Source: Blattamonas nauphoetae (lineage: Eukaryota; Preaxostyla; Oxymonadida). From it: a stretch of DNA of 64,000 bases. Shown here piece after piece: positions 26,017 to 38,689 of the stretch. The notes beneath the pieces are model-generated. The model did no database searches. It had not been told where the DNA came from and saw only the letters and a program-made list of their open reading frames with translations. The position numbers and the translations under genes are program-made. How positions within the stretch are numbered: position 1 is the first letter of the stretch; the number at the start of each line of letters is the position of its first letter. Location: the NCBI GenBank assembly GCA_033064195.1, contig JARBJD010000197.1, positions 62,001 to 126,000 on the forward strand. The letters are read 5' to 3'.

Positions 26017-29000
26017 CTGATGACTTCACAATCAATCAATCGATCGCTCTCCCATTGACTCATCTTTCTCTTGTCGTTCCCTTTTCATTCACATCATTCT
26101 CAACCACTTCCTTTATCGTCCACTCCACTTCATCTCCACTTTGATTGTTTCGCGACACTTTGTTCGTTGTCACGTCACACTCAAGCAGAGAACTTCTCCG
26201 CTCTGCTTCTTTTCTTCCATTCTTGCCCATTTGTCACACAAGCACACAATCCACTGATTCACATCTTTGCTCCCACTCGTTCAACTTCAATCACGTCACT
26301 GAATTGACTCATCCTTCCTTCCTTCCTCTTCGTCACTTTGGACTGGATCTCACCTCACCCTCCTTCGATCAGGAATGGCTTCTTGGTTTTCTTCACTATT
26401 TCAATCGCCGTCATTCAATCTGGTTTTGGGATGGTCTTTCTTCCTCTCTGAGGTTCTTCCTTCGATTCTGACTTCTCTTTGAGAATCGACTTTTCTTGCG
26501 CTTTCTCCTTTTTCGTCATTCTTTATTGCTGATTTGCGTCTCTTGTCTTTGTCCGCGGTTCAGAACCTCGCTGTCCGATGATGGTTGAAATGGAAGCTGG
26601 CTGCCCACTTTCATTGGACCAAGCATGTCGGAATGGTGGAGTTCGTTCATTTGAGCGAATACTGTGTTGTGTTGGGACACCAAAATCTTGTTTTGAACCA
26701 AGCTGTGTTTTTAACAAGAGAAGCATGTCGGATTAAAGAGTCAAAGCTGTGTTGACAAATGAAGATCTCAAATATCGTTCAGCAATCACAAGAGACTGAT
26801 CCATTGACAAAAAACTATAATCAGGGTATGATCGATTGAGTTAACAGTGAAAAGAAAATAATCTATTTTAAAGCATCAAGAGCGACAAAGTGCTGATCAA
26901 ACCATACTTCGCACTCTCTTCGTTCAATCTGATGAACATTGCTATTCTTATTCTTGTTCATCTTCTCTGTGTCGAAGCCAAGTTCCGGGAACGAAGAATT
27001 CTGCCGCTCTCTCCAGATGACCTTTGCTCCTGACGCAGAAGCAGCCCACATTTCTCGCAATAAACAAGCTTTTGTGCCTGAAATAAATCTGAACCATGGA
27101 ACGTATCATTCGAATGCGTATACGGTGGAATCTGTCTCCCTTTCGCTGCATGGATCAGACACAACAATCTGTCATACATCGTCATTGACCAAGACAGAAA
27201 CATCAAATTCAATCAACCGGGACGACCTACCCGATGGAAATAGAAACACAACCCCATTCATATTTGTGTTTTCAAATTGCACAATGTCGATGTCACACAT
27301 CTCATTGGATTGTGGATGGCGCGGCACGAGTGTCGGAAGAATCTCGTCGTCAAGATTGACGATCGACCACTGCCCGATCATCTCGAACCCTGAATCGTCT
27401 CCATTTGCAATGGTCAACGGATGGGATGGCATTGGAATCTCGATTTTCTTTGTCGATTGTTCTCACGAATCGATTGACAAGTCGAGCCTTCTCGCTTTGG
27501 TCAGCCTCGCCCCGTCCCTCATGACCCACTCACGTCACACAAACACCGAACAGGAAGTCTCTTCAACGTTGGTGAGTTGTTCAGGCCTCTCGCTGTGCGA
27601 CGCGCATCTCGTGTCTGGATATGGTCCGTTGGTTGGGTTCTCGTCGTCGACGGAACAAAACACGGGATTGTGGAAGAATTTGGAGACAGTGCTGATGGGG
27701 AGTCGCCTTGTGAACATGACGAGTGGTGAGTTGACAATGAAGGGAAGGGAGCGTTGGAAAGGTGGTGTGGATGTCAAAGATTGTGGATTCGTGTGTGACT
27801 CAGAGCACGAACCATCTTTATGGAACAACATGCATTGACATGAACTTGGGAGGGAGTCTTCTGTGCTCGAACACGTCCTTCTCGCACTGCAACCGCGAAT
27901 ACATCGAACCACTTTACGATTATTACAATGGTTACATCCTACAGCACGTGACAGGAGAAAAATCTGATATGTATTTCGGTCAATCCTCATATTCTTCTCT
28001 CATCGTCCGTCGCTGCACCTTCTTATCGACCACACACGCTTCTTCTGGAGGAGGCTTCTCAGCCTATGAGACACCCGGTGACATCTCAATGTCTGAATGC
28101 TCCTTCTCGAAATGCTCGGCGAATTACGGAGGAGCAGTCAGTGTCAGTCAAATGGTGGAAGGCTACTCGTTGTCAATTTCATCCTCGCTCTTCGTTGACT
28201 GTGCAGTCACAAGAAATGGAGGAGCGATTGAGATCTCCGAAGGAACCAGCGTCACCATCGCAGATGTCTTCATGCGTAACAACACCGCAGAAAGCAGTGG
28301 AGGAAGTATTTCTGTCTTCTACGCAAAGAACCCGTTCTCTCGAACTGTGTCATCGAGGCATGTGCTGCTACTAGTTCGCACCCGGAGGTCGGTGGAGGAG
28401 GCATACATATGTACAGAGTCGACTCAACCAAGATGGATTCTGTTCTGTTCAGAAAATGCAGTGCCAAACAAGGGAATGATATGTATTTTTATGAAAGTGG
28501 TACGATTCAGCAACTGAGGAATAACATCACAAATTGTTATTCAACATCAGACAGGCCAAATGTGTACCAGGACTCCTACACAGACATCACTCTGATTCCT
28601 GCACTACAAGGCACCTCAACAGTAAATCTTCTGGAGATTGAGAACAAAATAAGTGCAGACCAGAGATCATCGAATCTGACAGTGAAGGTGGACACAAGTC
28701 TGAATGGAAAGCTGTTGGTTTGGTTGGACAACACGAACAACTACATCCGACCAAACGTCGACTGTCGCTATCCATACGTCAACTCTCCCCAGCGATTGGT
28801 CGACTTCTGATTTTCAAATTCAGCTCGTCGATCGGAATCAGCGCCGCTCGAAGTGCTTTTGGAGAATGGGGAGAACTGCAGTTTGAATCGAACTATACTG
28901 TGATTGACGCGTGGATCGCGAAGACTCAACTCTCAACTTCATCCATTGTTCTGACGACACCGAATCCTCCTCGGATTGTGCAGATCCTTTGTTCACTGGG

Positions 29001-32000
29001 ATCGGGAACAGACCACTTGTGGCTTCAATTGAAGGGTCGATCACTTCCAAAAGGAAAGTACTCTGTGCAACTTAGTTATGATAGGTGGTTCACAGTTGAG
29101 TTTGATGGATCGAAAGATGAGACCACTCAGAACATGTTCTCATCTCTTTGTTCGGAGCCGTTGTTTGGAACTGGAAGCAAACTGAGATTTGGATACACAT
29201 ACAAAATGACGTATATCAAATTGGAAGACGAAACGAACTCTGTCATCCTCGACCCTCGTGAACTCCCCTTCAAAACTCCCTATGAACAACCTCGTCTGAC
29301 ATCAGTTGGCCCAGTCAGCTTCAAAGACAACTTGACGAAAGACACCATCCTCATCCCTCTGACTGGGGGGATCTCTCAAAGAAGTCACACACTCTCACAC
29401 TCCTCTCATCGTCATCACCATCGGAACCAGTCTCTCTCCCAGTGACGTTCTCTGATGGCGAGACATCAATGATTGAGGTTGTTGTTTATTCGAAAGATGC
29501 CAGTGACACTAAATTGAGATCTACCAATGAAATCAAACTGAAATATGGAGAAATATACACAGTGGAAGAATTGATCACTGGAACAACGAAATGTCTGTTC
29601 GAGACGGCGTTCTCAATTCAAGTTCCTGCTGAACCGAAACGAATTGAAAAAAGGATGGGTGACACTGAATGAAGGGAAGGATGAAGCGACATTGATACTT
29701 AAAGGTAGAGTACTGACTGCTGGAAGCTACACACTGATCCTCAACTCAGTGTCACAGGAGCTGACATCCGAAGGGAGTCTGAGTGATGATGGGGAATTGC
29801 TATTCAAAGTGCAGATCAGCACTTTGCCAACCTCGATTCTGACATTCGGGGAGACATACACGATCTCGTCGTTGAAGATTGAGGATGAGAATGTGGTTGT
29901 GAACTCAGATGTCGAACTGGCTGTCCCACCGATTCCGAAAGTGTCAATGGCATCATGTTATCTGGATGCAGTGTCGAACACGAAATTCACTGTGAGCCTC
30001 TCTGGCTCGAGTCTTCCGACATCAGGATCATTCGTTGTGTCATTTGTTGGCCTGTCTCAGACGATCACAGTGACGATGAGCTCGACTGGAGGATTGTCGT
30101 CTCTGGTTGAAGTGAGCAAAGCAACCGAAATCAGATTTGCACACACCTACACATTATCGTCGATGGTGAAGAAAGTGGATGGAGGAGAGGACGAGCACAT
30201 CCTGTGCAGTGGAGTGACGATGAGGACACCAGATGGACCATCGTTGTTGAGGGTTGATCCGATCACGCTGAAAGAGGATGATCTGAACAGAGTTGTGCTG
30301 GGTGTGTCGTTTGAGAACATGGTTGGTGGATCGTTCGAGATGAAAGTGAAGAAGAGTGGAACATCGACCGAATACATTCTCTCCTCTCAGATGATCACCA
30401 CACTTGGGTCGAGCACAGGAACATTGACAGAAATTGTTTACGAGTCTGGAAAGCTGGAATATGGTGAGAGTTACACGATTGTGTCGCTCGAAAGCTCAGC
30501 ACTGCCGATATTGATCAAAGACACAGCAGGATTCACAATTCCACCGGCACCAGCTCGAATCAAGACGTGTTCGAGTGTTTTGGGAGGCGTGGACAAGAAA
30601 TCAGTGATTCTGACGATGGGTGGAGTGAACTTGCCAGTTGGGAAAGAGATGACAGTAACGATGAAAGAACTGAATGGAGAAGAACTTGTTGGATCTTCGA
30701 TCACTGTGTCATGGACGTGGGAAGGAAGTGGAACAGTGTCGTCTGGAGACGTGTCGGTTCTTGTGTATGGAGCGGATCCTGTGCGCCTTCGATATGAGAC
30801 ATCGTATTGCCTGACCTCTCTTGCGATTGCCGACACACCCTCCATTCTGGATCCGAAAGTGACCTTCACTGTTGATGATGAACCTGCTCGTGTGGAGGGA
30901 GCAACACCAACACTAACTCCCCTCCGAAAATCTGTGATTGTGGAACTAAGTGGTCGAGAACTGGAAAGTGGATCATATTCTGTCACTCTGTCTTCTCATC
31001 CGTTGAATCCCATTTCAGGGACATCTGCCAGTGGCGTTATTCGATTTGAAGTCTCAACCGTGACAACTGACCCAGTCCACCTTGTTTTTGGAGATACGAT
31101 CACAGTTGTTCAGGTGAAGCACGGACTCGACAAAGTCTTTGTGAACTCCGATGTCACCTTTACAGTCCCCAACCCCCCAATCGTGAAAACCGCACACGTT
31201 CATCCGAACTCGATCAACACTTCGATGACACTTGAGTTGACAGGGACAGATCTCAGATTGGATGGATTCTACACTGTCACCCTCTCTCCGCTCTTCTCGT
31301 TGGACATGCTGTTCAACAACTCAGAAACAATCTCGTCAGCCGAACTGCTTCTTGGTCGTACAGGAAGTCTTCAACATTCCACAGCATACACAATTGAATC
31401 AATCACTCGTGTTGGAACTGATTCGGATGTGATTCAGACAGAAGGAGTTGTTTCGTTCACAACGCCCAAATTGTCTGTGCCTCTTGTGCTCCACGTGAAT
31501 GGGAAGGAAGGGGAGGACGATGAATTGTGTGGGGAGAGCGATGATGCTTGTGCCACGATTGATTTCGCGTGGTCGATTGTGAATGCTCTGAAAGCGAAAT
31601 CGGCAACACTTGCGATTGTGAACTCGTCTGAACAAAGCCAGCCGATAGTGGTGTCATCTGGAATGTCGATCCTGTTTCGGAACGGAGGGAACTTGGAGCC
31701 GACACTGACAATCCCTTCGTCTGCGTCGTTGGGAGACAAGTCGGGAATGGTTGTTGTTGACAATGCTGGGTTCGAAGTGGATGATGTGACCGTCAGAATC
31801 GAATCGTCTGATCCTTCGTTCGTCTTCCTCTCTGCCACCGAATCGACAATCATTCTGAAAGATGGCTCTTTCCTTGGCGAGCCACTGCCAACTCTCACTT
31901 CGAATTCTGATCATGAAAATGTCTGCTCGTGGGAGAGTGGAATCATACGACTCAACAACAGCGTTACCACAATTAATGGAATGACCTTCTCTTCACTCTC

Positions 32001-32703
32001 TCAAGGAGCGATCCACATGAAGACAGGAGCAATGACGTTCCGGGAATCTTCCTTTGATGGGAACAACCCTAATCTCGCCTCATTTCCATCCGCTCGCCGA
32101 AACATCCGTTGTGTTGAGGAAGGAAATGTGACGATTGGAAGTTTGAGCGGAGGGGATGGATCGAAAGACCATCCATCAGCGTGGATCTCAACAACAGACT
32201 GCACTGTGAGTGGAGACGATGCTCGACCAAACTCTCCACTGTTCGTGCCAACACTGTCGTCGGAATCGAACAGCACTTGGATTAAGAAGGAGAAGCGATT
32301 CTCAGTTTTGGTTGTTGGAACGACGATGATTCCTTGTGGTCTGTGTCTTGAAGTGTTTGAGATGAAGAAAGACAAATCGGAAGGAGAATCAGAGAGAGTT
32401 GAACTGTCGTTTGACACAACTGACTCCTTCAACGACACACACATCACTCTCTCCGTCGCTCTGACGTCGCTGTCGTCGCTGAATGATGCTTTGGAATGGC
32501 GAGGACGACTTGTTTTCGGATTGAATGAAACAACGTCGGAATCATTCATTGTTCAAAAGAGCTCGGCCGATCGGAAGGCGGAATCGCCTCTCGAACACAT
32601 GAAATGGTGGCTTCCTCTTGTGATCGTGCTGTTGTGCTGTGCGCTGGTGGTGATCATTGTGATTGTTGTGATTCTGCGCCGCCGACGAAAGCAGAAAGAT
32701 TCG
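25105..32703. repeat. Tandem segmental duplication, unit 2 (about 7599 bp)
   Basis: This is the second unit of the 7.6 kb tandem duplication, covering the copy 2 tail, spacer and most of copy 3. It is about four bases shorter than unit 1 because of net single-base and dinucleotide indels, all in homopolymers or short repeats. Confidence 0.85.
26017..26931. repeat. Intergenic spacer, unit 2 (915 bp)
   Basis: This is a copy of the spacer at 18414-19328, of the same length. It separates receptor copies 2 and 3 and presumably carries the copy 3 promoter and copy 2 3' UTR. No independent gene is supported. Confidence 0.85.
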
Positions 32704-33615
32704 GAAGCCCAACACGAATCGGGTCAGGAGATGGATTCGGACAAGATTGAAGTGGAAGAGTTAGACGAGACTGAAGTGCGGACGAGTGTGAATGGTTTGA
32801 AAGGAGGGTCGTTGGATCCTGAAATTGGAGACGCGTCGACAGTGATACATGCGACACAGCTGGATGGACAACTGTCGGATTGTGTGAGTGTGTTGGACTG
32901 TGGAATGTTGGAAGCGAAAGAGATGTCGAAAATGGAAACGCTGTTCGAGCGACTGCACAAAAACAAAACGAGGATTGTTGGGAAGCGTCAGCGACAGATT
33001 GAGCTTGCTCGAGGACTTGAGAAGATTGGGAAGACGAATGGAAATGCACCGATTCTGCGTAAACTGACCTCTCACTGGATTCTGATTGGTGCAGATGGCC
33101 ACTTCAACCTGAAACTGAAAGAGGAGGGAGAAACAGGCAGAGATCACCACTCTCAGACTCAGACTCAAACAGGTGGATCGATTGTTGGTGAGGAAGGTGG
33201 ATCGGTGGATGTTCACAAAGAGAATGCGAATGGGATGGATCGAGCAGCGAAAGAGGTTCGGGAGAAAGAGGATCAAGAAGGCCAGCGATGGCAAGCGCCT
33301 GAACAAGGAGGGATGGATGGGATGGAATCGGGAGATGTGGAGAAAGTGACTGTTTTTCGGCTTGGCCTTGTGTTGTGGGAAATGGAGACGGGACAGATTC
33401 CGTTCCGAGAGACGGATGGAGTGAATGCTGGTCGTCAGCTGAAATCGGGAGTGAAGCCTCACATGGATCTTGTTGGGAACAAGGAGATGGAAGAACTGCT
33501 TCTGAAATGCCTGGAACTGAAAGCGACAGACCGAATTGGATTGGATGAGGTGATCTCGTCGCTAGACTCGATCCCCGACGATCCTGTTCCCACTCAGCAG
33601 CTGTTCAACTCGTAA
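26932..33615 (+). CDS. Beta-helix receptor pseudokinase, copy 3 (multiple homopolymer indels)
   Basis: This is near-identical to copy 2 in the ectodomain, with the same modules, transmembrane segment and kinase C-lobe remnant. Relative to copy 2 it shows about eight small indels: a CT-repeat loss near 27010, G-run 27741, A-run 27774, A-run 28325, C-run 28788, added G 28834, T-run 28855 and added A 29646. It also has the shared G6 break near 29370. From 29644 to the stop it is one open frame of over 1300 codons. The tail differs from copies 1 and 2 near 33329 (Ser-Gly-Asp in place of Ser-Cys-Asp), and the 3' flank differs too, marking it as the original last gene of the array. The breaks look technical rather than evolutionary, because I see almost no substitutions alongside them. 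Confidence 0.8.
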
Positions 33616-34454
33616 CTGATGACTTCACAATCAATCAATCGATCACTCTCCCATTGTCTCCTCATTCTCTTGTCGTTCACTTTTCATGCACATCATTCTC
33701 AACCACTTGCTTTATCGTCCACTCCACTTCATCTCCACTTTGATTGTTTCGCGACACTTTGTTCGTTGTCACGTCACACTCAAGCAGAGAACTTCTCCGC
33801 TCTGCTTCTTTTCTTCCATTCTTGCCCATTTGTCACACAAGCACACAATCCACTGATTCACATCTTTGCTCCCACTCGTTCAACTTCAATCACGTCACTG
33901 AATTGACTCATCCTTCCTTCCTTCCTTCCTCTTCGTCACTTTGGACTGGATCTCACCTCACCCTCCTTCGATCAGGAATGGCTTCTTGGTTTTCTTCACT
34001 ATTTCAGTCACAGTCATTCAATCTGGTTTTGGGATGGTCTTTCTTCCTCTCTGAGGTTCTTCCTTCGATTCTGACTTCTCTTTGAGAATACAGTTTCCAT
34101 GCCCGTTCTTTTTCCACAACTTCGTTCCTGATTTACCTTTCTTGACATTATCCGCGGTTCGGAACCTCGCCGTCCGATGGTGATCGAATTGAAGGCTGGC
34201 TGCCCACTTTCATTTGACCACACAAATCGGGACAGTGGAGTTCGTTCATTTCAGCGAATATTGCGTTGCGTTTTTCTCCTCAATCTTCCGTCGCAATCGA
34301 AAATTCTTAATGAATGTGTAGACTTGTCAAATTTATCTTAAGTTGACACACAACCTGTGTGTACACCCATCTTAGAAAAGTAAGGGGTAGATCAAAAGAA
34401 TCAGATCATCTTTCGACTACATCCAAACAAGAGGCCAAGACTTCTGACTGGTGT
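33616..34454. other. Diverged spacer downstream of copy 3
   Basis: The first ~670 bp are homologous to the 915-bp spacers but carry many substitutions; similarity fades near 34290. The remainder should contain the promoter of the P5B ATPase gene. No gene is supported. Confidence 0.6.
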
Positions 34455-37400
34455 ATGCCTTTGAGCCATGAATTGCTGACAAATCAAAAACCAAATGCTT
34501 TAGACGAAGAACGCGTGAAATCCATCCAGCCATATGAGTTCTCTCCATTTCGCGTGTTCCTGTTCATTATTGCTTCAATTGTCACAATTGGACTCTTTCC
34601 ATTGTTATGCTATTGGTTGAAGAAATTATTTGTCTTTTCAACCAGCCGAAGAACGACCAATGACAGAGCCTCTCGAATGGTCATTGTCGTTTGTTCTCCT
34701 TTATTCTTTCATATCTCTGCAGGACGAGTATAACAGATCGTACATTTGTCCAATTAGAACATCTACTGACGGAACTGTATGCATTTTCTTCCTCTTTCAC
34801 TTGTTTCCTTCATCAGAACAATTTCAAATTTTTCTCCTACAAACTCCTCAGATTCGTCTTTGACGAAGAAATCAATGACTATATTCCAGTGGAGTGTGTT
34901 ATCCGCATCATTTCATCGTTATATTCTGCTTCGTTCAGGTATAAAACGGACATCCCCTTCATCGCTCTTCAACACGAAATGCTCCATGGTCACAAGGAAC
35001 ACGCTGCCAACCGTCAACGTGCGCTTTTTGGAATCAATAGCATTGAAGTTCCGATGAAGCCCTGGTATCGAGTGCTGTTAGAAGAGTGCCTGCACCCGTT
35101 CTTCATGTTCCAAGTCTTCTCTGTCACAATATGGTCGATAAACAGCTACCTCCCGTATGCCATGACAGTCCTGGGCATGTCTATCATCTCTGTGATCATG
35201 AACATGGTGGTCACCATGCGGAACCTGAAGAATATCCACGAAATGTCGAAGCAGAACACAGTGACAACAATCCAACGAAATGGAGTGGCACCAACAGAAA
35301 TGTCGTCTGATCAACTCGTTCCGGGCGATGTCGTTCATCTCCGTAGTGGGACCGCTGTTCCCTGTGACATAGTCTTGTTGAGTGGTCAGTGCAGATCCTG
35401 CTGACAAGCTGAATGTGGACCATCACAAAAACCACATTTTGTTTGGCGGAACAACCATCATCTCGGCCAAAAACACTTCCGATGGGCCTGTTCAAGGAAT
35501 CGCCATCAGAACTGGCTTCAACACTGCCAAAGGACGCCTCATCCGCTCCATGCTGTTCCACAACTCGACCACTCTCTGTTCCCACTGCCAATCGAGACCT
35601 TCTCTAGAAAGGAGATACAACTGACATCACAGACAAGGATGCCATCGACGCAGAATCGATGGACGCCAACCTCCCACCGACACAAAACATGTTGTTCTGC
35701 CACACACAGGAGATTCTGAGTGGAGTGGAAGTGGATGTTCTGAAACGCTTCGATTTCTCGTCCCATCTGCAGCGGATGTCTGTTGTTGTCAACCGAAAAA
35801 CGAAAGAATGGAGCTCGCTGGATGTGTTTGTCAAAGGCTCACCAGAAATCATCAAAACCCTCTGCAAAGCCAAGTCTCTCCCCGACAACTTCAACGCTCT
35901 CACCCGGAAGTACACAAAAGACGGTTTCCGTGTCATCGCACTGGCAACGAGACGACTCGGCTTCACCAGTCAGAAGGAGAGCATGCGAGATATCAACAAG
36001 CCAAGTCTGCCCGTGTTCCTCGTGGACAAACTGCAGAGAAATGATGTCGAACAGAACCTGACCTTCCTTGGTCTTCTTGTTTTGGAGAACAGATTGAGAG
36101 CGCAGTCCGCTCCAGCCATCACCGAACTCAGCACAGCACGGATCAAGAGTGTGATGGTGACTGGAGACAACCCTCTCACCGCTGTGCACGTTGCGAAAGG
36201 GTGTGGGATTCTGAATGCAGAGGAGACAGTGTTCTTGGGAGATCTGATTGATGGGGAAGTGAAATGGGTGTGTCAGGACGACGAGTCAATCACACTCGAC
36301 CCGTTCACTCTGCTTCCTCGTCGGTCCATCCTCGGAACGATCCCTGCACCATCCCCAAGTCCAACCCTCTCGCTCGTCCCCAACCAGCTGCTCAGTGAGA
36401 CCCAATCAATGTGCTCAAACGATACGAACAACACCGATGCAACAACTATGTTCCTGAATGGATCAGGTCAGCTCGTGGCTGTCCCACCAACCACGCCCAT
36501 CACCCCGTTTCCAGCTCTGATCGGCCCTCTCCCTCGTCCCGAGCAAACAATCGAGAAAGGAACACGCAAATACGGTCTGGCGATCACAGGACCAGCCTTC
36601 ACTCATCTCCTCGCACAGGAAGAGGAAAGACTCCGCCGTCTCGCTCTGAAGAAGGAAGAGCTTGCCGAGAACTCTCTCAACCCGAACAGCAGGCTCTCTC
36701 CGCTGGACTTCCACTCTTCTCCCTTCAGCCGTATCGTCTATCTCTGCCGTGTCTTCGCTCGGATGTCTCCAGACGACAAGACACATCTGATTGAGAAGTA
36801 CATCGCCCTCGGCTACACAACGGGAATGTGCGGAGACGGAGCAAACGATTGCGGGGCTCTGAAAGCAGCCCATGTTGGGATATCGCTGTCTGAAGTCGAA
36901 GCCAGCATCGCAGCGCCGTTCACATCGCTCGAAGCGAACATCAGCTGCGTGCCTGAACTGATTCTGGAAGGTCGTGCCTCACTCGTGACCTCGTTCCAAG
37001 CCTTCAAATACATGGCTCTTTATTCACTCATCCAATTCATGACAGTCACTCTGCTGCTCATGTCGGGAGCTGACCTTTCGAGTTGGATGAATTTCGTTTT
37101 GGACACGTTCCTTGTTCTTCCTCTCGCTTTCACGATGTCGTACACAGAGCCATCAAAGAAACTCAGTCCCCAGTCGCCGAACAGCGCACTCGTGTCCTTC
37201 CCAGTCCTGTCGACGTTGTTCTTCCACTTCGGCGTGTTCGTTGTTACGCAGTTCACGGTGTTCTTCCTCACAATCAAAGCACCGTGGTTCAACAACGAGC
37301 ATCCTGTCGAAGATCCATACTGGTCGTACTGCATTGCCTCTCTCTACATGTACATCTTCACCCAGTTCCAATACATCTGGATCGCAGTTGTGGTGAACCT

Positions 37401-38184
37401 GAGTGGGAAATACAAGCGAAACCAGCTCACCAATCCAATGTATACCATCGTGGTGATCGCAGAGGTCATCTGGGCATTGTATTGTCTTTTCACGCCTGGA
37501 AACACCTTCACCGACCTGATTCTGATGTACAACGAGGACAAGTACAACCAGCCTTGGGGATACCAGCTCAAGCATCGATTGATCCTTTTTGGGATTACTA
37601 TTGTTTCGTTTGTTCCGAGTCTGATTGTGGAATATCTTGTTGTTGTTTGGGGTGCGAAGAAGAGGGCGACGAGAGCGATGAGAAGAAAGAGAAGCAAAGT
37701 CGGAGACAAAAACCACATTGCCCTCGCTCCGAAATATCAACCGAAGATGAAGGAAGTCGCTCTGCCCTCTCGTGTGACCACTGAAGCCCTCGCCGTCAAA
37801 CCCAACCCGGATGTCATTCCTTCCGTGAAGCCCAACACAGTCACACCAAACCCAATCGAAGATGAAACACACTCAAACATGTCCGTCACTCTCTCCTCTC
37901 AAAAGGAAACTGAGTCGATCCTCCACAGCATCCAAACAACCTTTGGAGATGTGACCAGTCTCGCCTCGTGGCACGCTGAGTTCGAACGCGACTTTGGCGA
38001 TCTGCGGGATTTGGAGGAGCTGAAGGCACGACTGGGAACGACCCGGATTTTTGAGAACATGGCCGGAGAAGTTGTGTGGAGGAAGAAGAAGGATGCATGG
38101 TCGATGAAGTGGAAGAAGGAATATCACAAGATCATTTGGGATCTGGTCGAAGAGGACAAAGATCTCAAGTTACACTCAAACTAG
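34455..38184 (+). pseudogene. P5B-type (ATP13A-like) P-type ATPase, internally deleted
   Basis: P5B ATPases are endolysosomal transporters of polyamines or related cations. Exons by my reading are 34455-34679, 34723-34776, 34817-34893 and 34939 onward, with introns of 43, 40 and 45 bp. The N-terminus (IQPYEFSPFRVFLFIIASI) and the FVFDEE/PVEYKT segment match P5B. Later landmarks are LVPGDV, KGSPEII, MVTGDNPLTAV, CRVFARMSPDDK and the P5 signature MCGDGANDCGALKAAHVG, followed by the C-terminal membrane helices. Two catalytic landmarks are missing. After LLSGQC (about 35390) the loop that should carry TGES is gone. After RLIRSMLF (about 35560-35650) a stretch of well over 100 residues, including two membrane helices and DKTGTLT, is absent, and the frame changes at both places. 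As written it cannot form the phosphoenzyme. It could be a pseudogene or an assembly collapse; the sequence from 35659 on is one clean frame of 841 codons. Confidence 0.8.
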
Positions 38185-38689
38185 TGAGAGTTCATCGATT
38201 GTGCTTTCCTCACAGCAATCATTTTTATTGCTAACCAAACTTAAGTTTGTCATATATTGACATTTTCATCGGCTTCGTTCTGTTTTTTCCACACTTTTTT
38301 AAAGAATTTGCTAGTGACTCAAAGAAGATGTGGTTCGATCCTTTTGACAATTCCGCCCTCGGAGATGTCCAAATTCCGGTTTTATAAAAAAAGGTTTGGA
38401 TGTCACTCTTTAATGGAAAAGGATTAGAATAAAATAGTGATGAAACATATGGGGGTGGCACTAAACATTGGCACCGATCGTACAGGTCGGTGTAGTTGTT
38501 CTTAACACTTCATTTCATGACCTACCTCCCTATTTTTGCCACACCTGGTCGATTTTTGCGTAAAATTTGATAATCTTTTCATAGTGTGTCACAACCAGTT
38601 TTTGTCTCGATTATGGTTCTGAAAGAAGAGATGAAGATAGATTGAGTAAATTTCCCGTGAATTGTGTCAAATAAACTAAATTATTGCTG

